Positions 35,641-47,190 of a stretch of 64,000 nucleotides of DNA are shown piece by piece. Every line of letters begins with the position of its first letter. Position 1 is the stretch's first letter. The notes below the pieces were generated by a model. The model did not search any database. It was not told the origin of the DNA and saw only the letters and a program-made list of their open reading frames with translations. A program made the position numbers and the translations under genes. Origin of the DNA: Cordilura impudica (taxonomy: Eukaryota; Arthropoda; Insecta; Diptera; Scathophagidae); NCBI GenBank assembly GCA_963682025.1, contig OY821519.1, positions 252,700,116 to 252,764,115 of the forward strand, written 5' to 3'.

Positions 35641-36890
35641 TTATCTAAATTTTTCATGCATCCGTCCCAGAATGGGGGCGAATTATATTCGTTCGAGGAT
35701 TGAAGAGGCAGGCAATTTACTGCAGCAAGGGTTGAATTACATCCGTTCAATTGTTGGACTACAATCTAATCACCACAGGGGTATAGGGTCGCTAGGCTAG
35801 TGAAGAGAGTACCAGCAGCAACCGCAGTATCTGCGATACAAGCGAACAATCAGTACCCGCGAAATTAAAACAACAACAACATAATATAAACCCATATAAT
35901 TCCATATAGAAGCGAAGAGCCCATTTTTACTAAAAATTTATGCAAGGACTCTGGGACAGCTGAGTTATCCCAGAGCAACCGCATGTTACTCTAACGTTTA
36001 TAAATATATATGAAGAACAAGCATTTTTACTGTGCCGAGGTGCGGAAACCAGTTCTATACAGAGTTGAGGGCCTGAAACGAGTTCATTAAATAATCTGGG
36101 TTCCCAAAATTCGCGTGAGTATTCATCATCTTTCAAACATAAGATATTTCTAAATGTAAAGTGACCTGTGAGTGCCCCACATACGAGTCTTGGGTTGATA
36201 TATTTAGTTGTAGGTCATTGTATGATACAAATTTACTTTGAGTATTTTAGTGCTTCCAATATTCTGTTGATTCCTATCTTGTCCCTTAAATTACGTTTGG
36301 TTTTTGTTAAAAAAAAAATATCTTCAGTATTTGGTTCACATTCCCTGGTATACAAAACATTTCGTTTCATAACAAACCCCTTAATTTTTATTTACATTTA
36401 TGTACATATTTTCATTCAAATACTACAAAAAAAAAAAAAAAAAAAAACAAACAAAAAAATTACCGAAATGCATACAAACAAAAACATACAACTAATGTTA
36501 GTATAACTAATACTAACACTAACACCAACACCACTACTACAACTTTCACTGTTATCATTATTAGAACAACTAGCGAACAAACATACAGACATGGGAGAAA
36601 AAACTGAAACTTTTTTAAATGGTTTTTATGGTTTTTTGTTAACCAGTAATGGCCATGTTTTCAACACACCACTTTTAATATTCGAATATTCGAACATACT
36701 CGTACATACAAGCAGTTATGGTAAGTTTAACTGTGAGCTCGAGTTTGAGTATTTGCTTGTAATATTTCTATTTCTATTTCTATTGGTATTTTTTTAAATA
36801 CTGTTCGTTTTTCTTGTATGGCTTGCGTGTTCATTTAAATTAGTTTGAATTTAGAATGTAAATATGCAATATGTACCCAAAAGAAACCCA
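35641..36890. other. AT-rich stretch with poly-A tract, no gene seen
   Basis: The beginning may be LINE 3' UTR ending in AACAACAACAACATAAT (about 35868-35884). An A(23) tract lies near 36427. Open frames at 36168-36506 and 36591-36797 read through low-complexity DNA and have no domain. Confidence 0.4.
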
Positions 36891-36894
36891 AAAA

Positions 36895-37266
36895 CAAATG
36901 CATCGGAACTATTTATGTATGAAGGAACTGAAAACATAAAAAAATCATATAAATAAAATTTGCATGCTATGAAGAGGGTTTAATATTGGAGAATGATTAA
37001 TGCGAGTATTAATAATTGTACCCTCCGCACCAGTGTGCAGGAGGGTAGTTATAAAAATAATCTGGACCCCACAAAATATACAAATGCATCGGAACTATTT
37101 ATGTATGAAGGAACTGAAAACATAAAAAAATCATATAAATAAAATTTGCATGCTATGAAGAGGGTTTAATATTGGAGAATGATTAATGCGAGTATTAATA
37201 ATTGTACCCTCCGCACCAGTGTGCAGGAGGGTAGTTATAAAAATAATCTGGACCCCACAAAATATA
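36895..37266 (+). repeat. Perfect tandem duplication, 2 x 186 bp
   Basis: 36895-37080 and 37081-37266 read identically. Each unit ends with TGTACCCTCCGCACCAGTGTGCAGGAGGGTA, a hairpin like the ACCCTCCAC..GGGTATA end of a common fly repeat (compare 57400-57430). Confidence 0.9.
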
Positions 37267-38350
37267 TATATTCTAGATCATAATAACAAGGATGTCTATC
37301 TGTCGGTCTCTGGATATCATGATCACGCCCTCAACGGATAAGATGGATTGCTCATTTTTAGTGAAAATTATTCATAGACATTCTTAACAGGTAGCTGTTG
37401 AAAATCATCTAAATAGGTTCAATAAAAGTCCTTTTAGTATTTACAAAAAATAAGAATTTATAACATAACGTTGATTTCTAAAAGACTCTAGCGTGATATT
37501 TTCGATCTTGCTTCTACTTTCGTACGATATTGGTTGGTTGATTCGGGACCTTGGACAATTCTCATCCCTCGTATGAATTTGCTTCTTTTCATTCTGATAG
37601 TCAAAAGGCTTATTTTCATAAAAATTTCATGTTTCCGGAACCAATCGGAATTGGACACGTTAGATAATTAAATGATAATTTTTGGTGCCAAATCTTTGTT
37701 TCCCTTTACAATTTGTTCATTAGTTGATGGTTTCTTTTCTCATCCAAGGCGCACTTCATTCTGTCTACTTGCAACTCTTTTTATTACTTGTAAACAATTT
37801 TTTCAACAGAGTCTAGTCACCTGAGGTCTTCTGGATCCTTATCGTTTCTGCAGCATAATTTTCATTCTGCAAACAAAATTTAATGGAAGTTCTTTGCTCA
37901 ACATATCAGACATTGTTAAAATCTCCAAATTCACTTTTAGTTGTTGGCAAAAACGAGAGTCTTTATTGAGCCAAAGAAACTATTGTCATGAAATTGGGCA
38001 CAGCTGTCAAAAATAGTACTACCATTGAAAATTGAAAAACCCGAAAAATTTAAATTGCATGTTACTTTGTTATTTCGATACAGTATTATTTTTCTCTCTG
38101 GCCTTTTATTGCACAGAAAAGTATAAATTACTTTTGAAGACGGAGAGCCTAGTTTACAAAAAAATTATTCGTGTTAAAATCAGAAATTCCAGGTCAAAGC
38201 CTCAATAAATCGTAAAAATGTTAATGGATTGGAAACTTCTTTCATATGATACTATTGGTCAAATATCAATGTTAAGGGCGATAGAATGACGGGGAAATGG
38301 TAGGTAGGTTGTTTGGTTTAATTGGTAGTTTACCAGCTGTGTAATAAAAA
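37267..38350. other. Stretch with no assigned feature
   Basis: The first 100 bp (GATGTCTATCTGTCGGTCTCTGG) look like the inside of the repeat whose end is at 37230. The rest is unassigned. Confidence 0.35.
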
Positions 38351-38357
38351 AGTAGAG

Positions 38358-39560
38358 TCAAATGACCCCATTTTGAAAACCCACACCACACGGAAGATAT
38401 ATTGCTAAAAAGTAATAGATACAACCTGTGATATCAAGAACAAATAGCTCTAAGCCCGATATCCCAGATAGGGTATCGAGTAAGTATCTGCGTAGTTTTC
38501 TGAACGTAATTCTTCCTAAAGTTTCACATTCACAAAAGAGATGGTATACTATCCCCAGGTGTACCACAGCTCCGGTAGTTATCATTATACTAAAGATCTA
38601 GTCTTTCTGCGTTTTTACCGATCAGCCAATGACCCACCAACACGGACGTAAGCCTTGATATGGGCCTTGGACTCAGGCATGTGTCAATATTCATTCATTA
38701 ATTTCCGCTGCTCGTAAGAAGTGTACGAAGATTACATCCTTAATAGTTACCAGTGAAGTTGCAACTGACACCGCAGAAGAAGCATCAAGAGCAGAATCTA
38801 TTCTTACCAGGTCGTCTGCCCGTTCACTACCGTAAAAATCCCTATAGCCTGGGACACGTACAAAAGTAATCATGGAAAGGTGAGTTGGCAGTTCCTCCTT
38901 GCCCTGTCGTACCAGAATCGAAAATATTATATGAGAGTTAAGAGAGACAGAAAAGTGACTGTCGAAAAACAGATCACCAGTTTCCCTCTCCCTTATGGGC
39001 GTACAAAATCATATAAGCTCCCCTCATCTTTGAGTTTTTAGTGAAGACTCAAGTGTTGCACCCTGAAGTTGAATTATCTCTAATCCAGTCCTTTCTAGAA
39101 GGGAACTTGACCTGCAGCGATTTTTCGAAATCGAATCTAGATGTAAAATAATCAGACTCTAGTCTTTAATTTAAAGGTAACAGATTTACAAGCCTAGCAT
39201 GACCTCAAGTTTAGACTTTCCATGAACCTGTAGCACCAATCGTGCTGCACTTCTAGGAGAGGTTCCCATTATATACAAGTCAGTAGGAATAATATGAAGT
39301 AAGGCATTGAGAGGTTCTGAGGGGCAGGTGCGAATTATACTCCAAAGCATGTTGACCATTGGACTTCTTATAGTTGGTCAACAATGAACTGCGTGCTCGT
39401 CGCTGTCTATCATACTAGGAAGCCATTAGTGAGAATGAGGCGTTTGATGGCCGTATACCATTTTTGGACTCAAACCCACTTCGAACATTTTTCTACAGCT
39501 ATAATAAGATACCATTGCCCTTTCAACTCTGTATTCGATGTTCAGTTTCATTAAGAGTTT
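38358..39560 (-). pseudogene. LINE RT thumb, RNase H and cysteine tail relic
   Basis: Minus strand, from about 39550 downward: SPKMVYGHQTPH, then IRTCPSEPLNALLHIIPTDL (thumb region between RT and RNase H, about 39250-39330), then ITFVRVPGYRDFYGSERADD (38830-38873), the WVPGHxxxxGNExAD RNase H signature with W and H replaced, then HLFCECETLGRITFRKLRRY (38485-38545), the cysteine tail. The order matches I/LOA-type LINEs. Frame breaks occur between all blocks. The usual GH in RNase H reads GY here, and no intact catalytic set can be traced. Confidence 0.75.
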
Positions 39561-39574
39561 AGGGACCATGATGA

Positions 39575-40490
39575 GATCAATATATTAATAATATGTTAAT
39601 AATAATAATGTCTGAGTGGGGTAGAGAGAATAGAGTTGATTTTAATGCGCGAAAGACCCAATGCTCCATAGGGCGTTGCAATCAACAATGTCATCTGTGT
39701 ATGGGTGGCATAGGTGTTGAGGAATTGGATACTCTTGATGCTGTGAGCGTGAGAATTAACGCGATGTCCGTTGGAACAAATATGTTTTTCAAGTGTTGGA
39801 AAAAGCGCTTTAGTGTCTTCTTATTCTAAAACGGTGCTCGAATTACTTCACTTCTTCCGATCACCTTAAAATCTATATTACCTAGATGCGACCGAAAATA
39901 GATACAACTCCCACATAGGGACAGAAGCTTCAGTCTATTTTGGAGCTACTGGACCGTGTGCTAAGGACGACGTTGGTCCTTATTAATTAAAACTAGCAGA
40001 TTCTAGCCCTCGAATTTCGAGTGCAAATTCTAGGAAATTTAATTTTTTCATTAAATAAAGACCCTGAAGTTATGCTAATCAATTATAGCCAATTCACTAA
40101 TCAACACAAAAAAACAAACTAATTTTTATTACAAACACATTAACAAATTTAATAAACACACACATAGCATTGTATAATTTTATGTCTGTGTTAGTAGCAA
40201 CTTTAAGTGTAATTTACCCAAAATAAAGGAAAAAATTTTAAAATCTGTAAATCTGCAAAACGACTAAAAAGAAATACCTTTCAAATAATATACGTTTGGT
40301 CAAAATTGGGATAAAATGGTAGAACAAAACATCATTCACAAGAAATCGCCTAGCCTATTAATATTATAGATGAGCATCCAACTATATTGACTCGTATGTG
40401 GAATAAACTTTCGCACAAGTTCTTCCTGACACTTACAATCTCATTAAATTTAATATCCTACTTTCCTCCTTTCCACAACCAATTTTCCTG
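39575..40490 (+). pseudogene. LINE RT C-terminal relic split by a Helitron
   Basis: Reads WGRENRVDFNARKTQCSIGR (from about 39609) and GIGVEELDTLDAVSVRI, the region just past the RT catalytic core of a jockey/CR1-like LINE without RNase H. It continues LELLDRVLRTTLVLIN up to 39992. After the Helitron it resumes TRMWNKLSHK and, one frame over, VLPDTYNLIKFNI, the conserved C-terminal end of the same protein type. About 100 residues between these two parts are absent, so a deletion accompanies or predates the insertion. Confidence 0.75.
39993..40370 (-). mobile_element. Non-autonomous Helitron, copy 3 (complete ends)
   Basis: On the minus strand it starts TCTATAATATTAATAGGCTAGGC (40370 downward), preceded by A, and ends CTCGAAATTCGAG hairpin, 12-nt spacer, CTAG (39993-39996), followed by T. 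378 bp. The same ends as copy 1, so this family's termini are defined by two independent insertions. Confidence 0.85.
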
Positions 40491-42035
40491 AGATCAAGAA
40501 AATGCACTGCATTTGTAGCGAGCATTCATTATTCATCATTCGTTGGTTTTTCAGGTGAAGTGGTCTTTAAAAATTCAAATCCTTATCTTAAAATTGCCTT
40601 ACTATATAAACATCTATTTTCTACAAATAACAAATCGTATGCTCTGACAAAAGGAATGTTGATTTCGTTTTATTATCGGCCAAAGAATAATAAAAACACA
40701 GAAAACTTTATTTTGCTTAGCTCTCCAACTGCCAACTAATTATACCCAATAAATTGCCAATAAGTCACGTTTAGTCATTACTCATCCCTCTGCATAAACC
40801 TAGTTTGCAGTTTTATCGTTGCCATAGAAATTCTATTTTACGGTTTTGCCGACGATGGGCAGGCTCCAATAACAATTACGTTTTTTTTTTATGGCCCATT
40901 CAAATAGGTATAGCAAACTGTCATTCAATGACCACTTCAAATCTTTAGAGATTAATACTCATCCAAATAAGAGAAAGTTGCAAAATAAAATAAAACAAAA
41001 TTACTTTATACTGCTCGTAGAACACTTTGTGCTATTATGCTGCTGCTGCTGCTCCAACCAAAAACCATTAAAGTAATCTTGCTAACGAGTCTTAACAACA
41101 ATTCACAAACAGCCCTGGGAAAAAGACGAATGTCTAATAAAAAACATTCACACATACACACACACACACACATTCATGTTTAATACCATTGATACAAAAG
41201 ATACGTCTGTTGTCATCAATAAAAATAATGAAAGGAACAGGACTGAGTATTTGACAATTTTTGTTTTGTTTTCTTTCTTCTTCAGTTTTTTCTTTGTGAG
41301 GCCATAAGAAGACAAAATATATTCCAACAAAAAAAAAAAAGAAAAAAGTTTTGTTTGTTATAAAATGGAATTTTTGCAATTAAGCGACATTTTTATAGCT
41401 TTTTTTTCTCGCTGTCCGATAGCGTATAGTATATGTGTGTGTTAATGAATAACATCTGTAAGTTCTTCTTAATTCTTTATAAATATCCAACAAATTGTAA
41501 TGATTTTATTTTCTATTTCTTGTTGTTTTAATAGGAAAAGTTCTTATTATTGTTGGGCCTTCATTAATGTTTGTGAGATTTTCTTTATTTAATATTGCCG
41601 GTTGTTAAACACTTCCAAATTGTATGGGGGTCCCTAAGAGTGTCAATGTCAAAGGTTTTTTCCTTGCTCAAGCTTCTGGGCCAACTCCAGAATAATATTT
41701 TGCTATTTAGGCGGTAGAATGTTAGGGATATGCCTAACCGTATTAAATAAACGACAAATTATTTTGGATCTCTCAGAAAAGTGGGGAGTTCATAAATCAA
41801 GAACAAGTTTCATAAAATAAGCTTTTCAACTCTAGTATTTATCCCTCTTTATGGATGCGAAACGTGAAATTTATTGAAGCTTAAATTATCCAGTCTTTTG
41901 CAGAAGAAGACAAATTATTCAGACTTTTTAAAATTGATATCACACGTTTTCAGCCACAATATAAAATATATTAAATTAATTTGTTTCCAGTAATCTTCAA
42001 GAAATAAGGAAACCCAATGTGATTTTAAAAAGAAA
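40491..42035. other. AT-rich stretch with microsatellites, no gene seen
   Basis: Holds a short TGC run (41039-41052) and a (CA)n run (41154-41172). The surrounding open frames are artefacts of these and of T/K-rich low complexity. Confidence 0.4.
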
Positions 42036-42039
42036 TGTA

Positions 42040-43205
42040 AATTTCTAAGAAACAGAACTTTTTAAGGAAAATGCATTTTTTTAAGAAAAAAGAGAACATA
42101 GGAACTTTTTTAAGAAAAGGTACTTTTTAAATGAAAGGTACTTTTTAAAGAAAAATAACTTATTAAAGGATATGTCAATTTTTAAGAAATAGTACTTTTA
42201 AGATATATTTTAAGAAAAGGTACTTTTTTAAGAATAGCTACTTTTCAAAGGAAAGCTACTTTTTTGAGAATAGATACTTTTCAAAGGAAAGGTACTTTTT
42301 AAAGAAAAATTACTTTTAACGAAAATATAAGTTTCTAAGAAATAGTACTTTTTAAGGAAAATGTATTTTTTAAGAAATGGTACTTTTAAGGCAAAGATAT
42401 TTTTTAAGAAAAGGTACTTTTTAAGAATAGCTACTTTTCAAAGGAAAGGTACTTTTTTGAGAATAGCTACTTTTCAAAGGAAAGGTACTTTTTTAAGAAC
42501 AATTATTTTTAACGAAAATATAAATTTCTAAGCAATGTTATTTTTTTTTTAAGAAAAGGTACTTTTTTAAAGAAAATGTACTTTTTAAAGAAAGGTTCTT
42601 TGTAAGAAAATAAACTTAAGAAAATAAACTTACTTTCTTCAAAAATTATTTTTTAGGAAAGGAACATGTTTAATGAAAGGTATTTTTTTTTTTAACAAAA
42701 GGCACTTTTTTAACAATAGGAACATTTTAAAGAAAAGGTACTTTTCAAAGGAAAGGTACTTTTTTTAAAGAAAAATTGCAAATTAAAGGATATGTAAATT
42801 TTTAAGAAATGGTACTTTTAAGATATTTTTTAGGAAAAGGTACTTTTTTAAGAATAGCTACTTTTCAAAGGAAAGGCTCTTTTTTAAGAAAAAATAATTT
42901 AGCGAAAAAATAAATTTCTAAGAAATGTTATTTTTTTTTAAAGAAAAGGTACTTTTTTAAGAAAAGGTGCTTTTTAAATAAATGGTATTTTGTGAAGAAA
43001 AAGTACCTTTTCTAAAGAAAACACTATTTGTAAGAAAATAAACTTACTAAATGAAACTGATTTTCTAAAAAAATTATTCTTTAGGAAAGGTACATGTTTA
43101 ATGAAAGGTATTTTTTTAGAAAAAGCACTGTTTTAAGAAAATGTACTTTTTCAAAAGAAAATTTAATATTTTAAGAGAAGGTACTTTTTTTAGAAAATGA
43201 ACAAT
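42040..43205 (-). repeat. Degenerate 18-bp satellite-like array, block 3 (inverted)
   Basis: About 1.2 kb of AAAGGTACTTTTTTAAGAA units in block-2 orientation. A local subfamily alternates GAATAGCTACTTTTCAAAGG with AAAGGTACTTTTTTGAGAAT (42220-42500 and again 42840-42880). Confidence 0.9.
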
Positions 43206-43494
43206 AGAAGCTGTAGGTCGGGCTGAAGGTGGCATATAAATACGTGTCAATAGAGATATTATAGGGAATTACATTGTACCAATTGGTTATTTATGTTTTG
43301 CTTTCTTTCTATTAAGATTGTGATAGTTTACATGGAGCAGTTCTTAAATTAAGATTATCTAAAAGCGCAATCTCAGCTGCAACTGAATTTATTGTTTTCT
43401 TCTACTTCTTAATGCATATAGAGAGAAATTATTTGAAGAGAAACCCAATTTTTGTTTTCATTTATCACCATTAATGTCCAAAACTATTTGTTTA

Positions 43495-43830
43495 CGTACC
43501 GTCTAAATCGGGCCGACAATGTACGTACCGTCTGACTGGGCCGACAAACTATGCAATGGATTTGCCAACAGACCAGAGCAACGAGTTGGTAGTTCCGTTT
43601 GGCAGCCCACGAAGCGGTTTTTCCGCCGCCGGCATATAAACGAGATGGCGTCGTTTTTCTCACACATTTTTTTCATTCCTACTGTGTGCATCATAAATGG
43701 AAAGCGATCAGCCAAAGGCAACACCAGCTCGTATTTAGAAAATAAAATAAAGGTTTTTTTTTCTTAAAATTATTAAAATTTGAGTTTATTTTTTATAATC
43801 CTTTGGTAATAAAATCCTCACAAGTGGCCC
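43495..43830 (+). repeat. GC-rich patch with promoter layout, possible solo LTR
   Basis: An island of distinctly higher GC in AT-rich DNA. It begins with a direct repeat (ACGTACCGTCT then CGGGCCGACAA, 43495-43519 and 43522-43547), has TATAAA at 43635-43640, AATAAA at 43741-43752, and ends ..CCTCACA next to AGTGGCCCCAAT at about 43830, which resembles the CA end and primer-binding site of an LTR element. The open frames on both strands (43503-43767) have no recognised domain. A short promoter or exon of an unknown gene is the alternative. Confidence 0.35.
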
Positions 43831-45770
43831 CAATATACCAACTCACATTCTTTGGACACCAGGAGCCAACCAACAACAACTGTTTTTTCTTTCTATTAGA
43901 CAACCAGCCCTTTGAGGAACAAACACTATTTTTTAAATTCCCGAAAACATAGTCCGTACCATATTTTTAGGACCTTGCTTGGAAGAAAAGTTGTTTGGGC
44001 AGAGCTTATAATAGTTTCTCACCCTGAAGCAGGTTTTTAGAGGATAGTTAAGTTTACCATCGCTTACTAAGCTGCTTTCATAAGACATGACTTTTGTTCT
44101 CTTTTCAGCAGCCAAAATTCACTTTTTTCAAAAAAAAAAAAATTAGGGTTCTATAAGTGAATTAAAGTCGCTTATTTTATAAGGCAAAATTAATTTTCAA
44201 ATATCTGCCTTCTTATCGTTTATTTTTAGAGGCTGTTAAGAAGGCAGTAATTAAGTATCTTTGGTCCTTTGCCTTACTTAACTTTATTGAGTATTAGGAA
44301 GCGTTACCATAAGCCAGGTAAGAAAACTTTGCTTCAAAAACTAAAATTTTAATTGGAATATCTGAAACCAAAAACCACTTAATTACGAGTTGCAGCATTT
44401 TAAAGAAGTTTATTTCTGGTTCGAATAGTTATTAAAATTGATTTATTTTGGTCGTTCAAATCAAACCTACAAGCGATTGATAGCTGCAACATGGGACGGC
44501 TTTTGTTCCCAAATTCATCTGGGCTTAGCAAACCTCATTTTAGATGAGCAGTTAAGTAAATAAGATGTTGATGGAGGGTGCACAATATTGTAAATCTACA
44601 GATTTTGTAACTTTGCTACAAGTGTTTTTGTTTGTTTCTCTGTATATATATTTTCTTAAAATATGACCTTTTTTAGGCAGATGGCCAGTTGGTTCAAGTG
44701 TTTATTTATCTTCCAAACTAAATGACATTTATTAATGCTATGGAAAATGAATAAAGCTATATGAAAAAATTTACTAAATCGTTTCCAGTTAGACATTGAT
44801 GCTGATTGAGGTTGTTTGATAAATATTATTAATTTATTTTTAAAAATGGATTGAAATGCTTAAGGCACACATATTTTTAAATTTATAAAGTTTTATTTTT
44901 AAAACAAAAACGTAGTTTAGCTGCTTTTGACATACAGTTTGAGTTTTATTTAAATATCGATTATTCAATGACATTAAGACCAACTTTTTATTTTACCTCT
45001 ACACACAAAGTTTAAATAACACAAGTTAAAGAACATTCCTTTAACTATATATGCATAAATTTATTACGAGTCAACGTACAATAAAAAAATTTAATTACTT
45101 CACATTTCCTTTTACAAATCAAAAAAAAAAAAAAAAAAAAAGAACTGAAAAGAAAATAAAAACCAAAAAGTTAAAGCAAAATCCTCATAAAAATACAAAG
45201 AATTTCAATAAATTCCTGATGACAATTTAATGACACGTTAGCTCGTGGTCAGCCCCAAAATGGTTGTACACTTTACTATTTGGTTACACCTACATTTAAC
45301 CTGAACAGCACAAAATTTCTGTTTGATGGATAAAAAAATGTCAACGTAATCATAAACCTTACTTAAAAATCACTTTTGTCATTAATTTTTCATTTAAATG
45401 GTGAACAAACAACTAAAGTTAAAATTGTACATATTTGCTCTTCGTCACTTAAACAGTAGTGACCAGAAGTATTGTGACGTTTAATTTATGGAGGAGTTAT
45501 TTGAAAACAAGAACAAAGCAAATAGTAAATTCTATATGGTAAAGGAAACAAAGTTCTGGATTAATACCTCAGATAATAAACAATAATGGTCTGAAAAAGT
45601 TAACACATACATTTACTGACTACGAAAATATACTTCATCCAACGAGATCCGACTCAGTCATTACAATATTCACAAATTTTAATATGAAAATCTCTTAAAA
45701 TGCTTCACATAAAGTTAAGAATACTCAGGAACTCAATTAACACGAGGTTAAAGTCCAAGTCGCTAGATGA
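43831..45770. other. AT-rich stretch, no gene seen
   Basis: Poly-A tract at about 45121-45140. Nothing else is assigned. Confidence 0.4.
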
Positions 45771-45774
45771 CTAA

Positions 45775-45885
45775 AAATCGTGTCGAAAAGATCCCTTTTA
45801 TATATTCATTCATCTGTCCATCCGTCTATCTGTCTGTCTGTCCGTCCATAAAAACCTTGTAATGAAATTGCAAATATTTGAGCAT
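45775..45885 (-). repeat. Fragment of the TCGGTC-hairpin element (GACGGACGG block)
   Basis: CATCTGTCCATCCGTCTATCTGTCTGTCTGTCCGTCC followed by AAAACCTTGTAATGAAATTGCAAATATT is the inverted subterminal block of that family. Confidence 0.5.
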
Positions 45886-46070
45886 AGCTCTACTTAGAAG
45901 CTTCTGGATCGTGTGCAAAGGATGGTGTTGGTGCTTATCAATGACAGATGGGTAACCAACTCTATTGACACATTGGAGCATCGTCGGAATATTTGTTGTG
46001 TTTGTACACTGTATTATAGATATAAAAATGGGAAGTGTTCTGCTGAGATAAGCGAACTCACTGTTTTTCT
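45886..46070 (+). pseudogene. LINE RT C-terminal fragment
   Basis: Reads KLLDRVQRMVLVLINDRWVT then SIDTLEHRRNICCVCTLYYR and NGKCSAEIS. It is homologous to the LELLDRVLRTTLVLIN segment at 39950-39992 and extends it by the part missing there. Only about 60 residues are left. Confidence 0.7.
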
Positions 46071-46120
46071 TTGCACCACCCGCTCATCTAGTATGGGGGC
46101 GGTCCTTGAACTACCCCAGT

Positions 46121-46240
46121 AGACGTATAGATGACGGTAGTAGTTTGAAAAATCCTAATATGGTGGAAATCTTATAAAAAAGTGGCAACATTATACAAAA
46201 TATATTTTAAGTTTTTGGGGCCATGTTCTGAAAAATATTT
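46121..46240 (+). repeat. mariner-associated leader repeat, copy 2
   Basis: GACGTATAGATGACGGTAGTAG...AAGTGGCAACATTATACAAAATATATTTTAAGTTTTTGG matches the sequence preceding the mariner ORF at 7576-7680, without transposase after it. Confidence 0.6.
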
Positions 46241-47100
46241 TTTGCCATTTACCGCGTCAGATTCTGCACAGATGTAATTTATCACAAGTACGGATTCATA
46301 GTATAAAAACAATCAGACCTTTACGGCGTTTTAATATAATATTGAAGTAAAAAATCGCAGAGCATCACCACACTGAAATAAAATTCATATTATTTCCATT
46401 GGGAGATTTCTCATTTTCTATTTTTTCAACTCACATTCTCTCTATCACTAGTGCTACAACATTTTTACAAAATTGCTTTGGTAAATACAAGCTTTTAAAA
46501 CAAAAACATATGTTTTTGATGAAAACTGTAAAAAAAATAAATTATTACGAAATTTAAACTTAAATTTAATGTTATTTAAATTTAATGTTATTCATTTAAT
46601 TTCATTAAAAGATATAAGCAAACTGGGTTTTTTCGCAACGAAAAACTGTTCCCCACCGGATCAGTTGACCAGATGTTTGTGTAACTGAATCTTTCTTATT
46701 CCAAAAAATTATTTAAGTGAAAAAACCATATATTTCCTTCTCTACCAATATACAATATTGGAAATTTGGCATAGCAAATTTAAAAGTGGCTAAAGTTTAA
46801 GAATTTACAAATTAGTAAAAACAATATTGAAAATTAGGCTCTGAAAATACAAAAGTGATCACACTTCAGATAAGTTCATTTGATAATCGCTTTGACTTCA
46901 ATTTGGCTGACAGAATATTATCTGACCTACTAACAAATCAAGTCTTTAATAAATGACGGATGTTGAGGGACAAAAGGAAATAAAAACGTATGCAAAGCTT
47001 CCATCTAATAACAAAATTAAGACCCGTGTATACCATAGAAAGTGCTAAGCTTACAATTCCTAATCTGAATATAACGTTAATGTACGAACACAATCCCAGA
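46241..47100. other. AT-rich stretch, nothing recognised
   Basis: No supported feature. Confidence 0.35.
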
Positions 47101-47104
47101 ACAA

Positions 47105-47190
47105 CCCGACCTGATGTATAGATGGCGGCAGTATGAAAAAAAGACTTTAGTGAAAAGTGGCTACCTTATAAAATATATATTTTCAGTTAT
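47105..47190 (+). repeat. mariner-associated leader repeat, copy 3
   Basis: CCCGACCTGATGTATAGATGGCGGCAGTATG...GTGAAAAGTGGCTACCTTATAAAATATAT. It ends exactly where LINE RT sequence begins. Confidence 0.6.

Noticed and set aside
36168..36797. Two plus-strand frames of 112 and 68 residues
   Set aside because: They read through T-rich and A-tract low-complexity DNA and show no motif.
40891..41379. Frames around the TGC and CA microsatellites
   Set aside because: Composition is dominated by simple repeats; no evidence for a gene.
43503..43767. Overlapping frames of 73 and 82 residues on opposite strands
   Set aside because: Both lie in a GC-rich LTR-like patch where stop codons are rare; no recognised domain.
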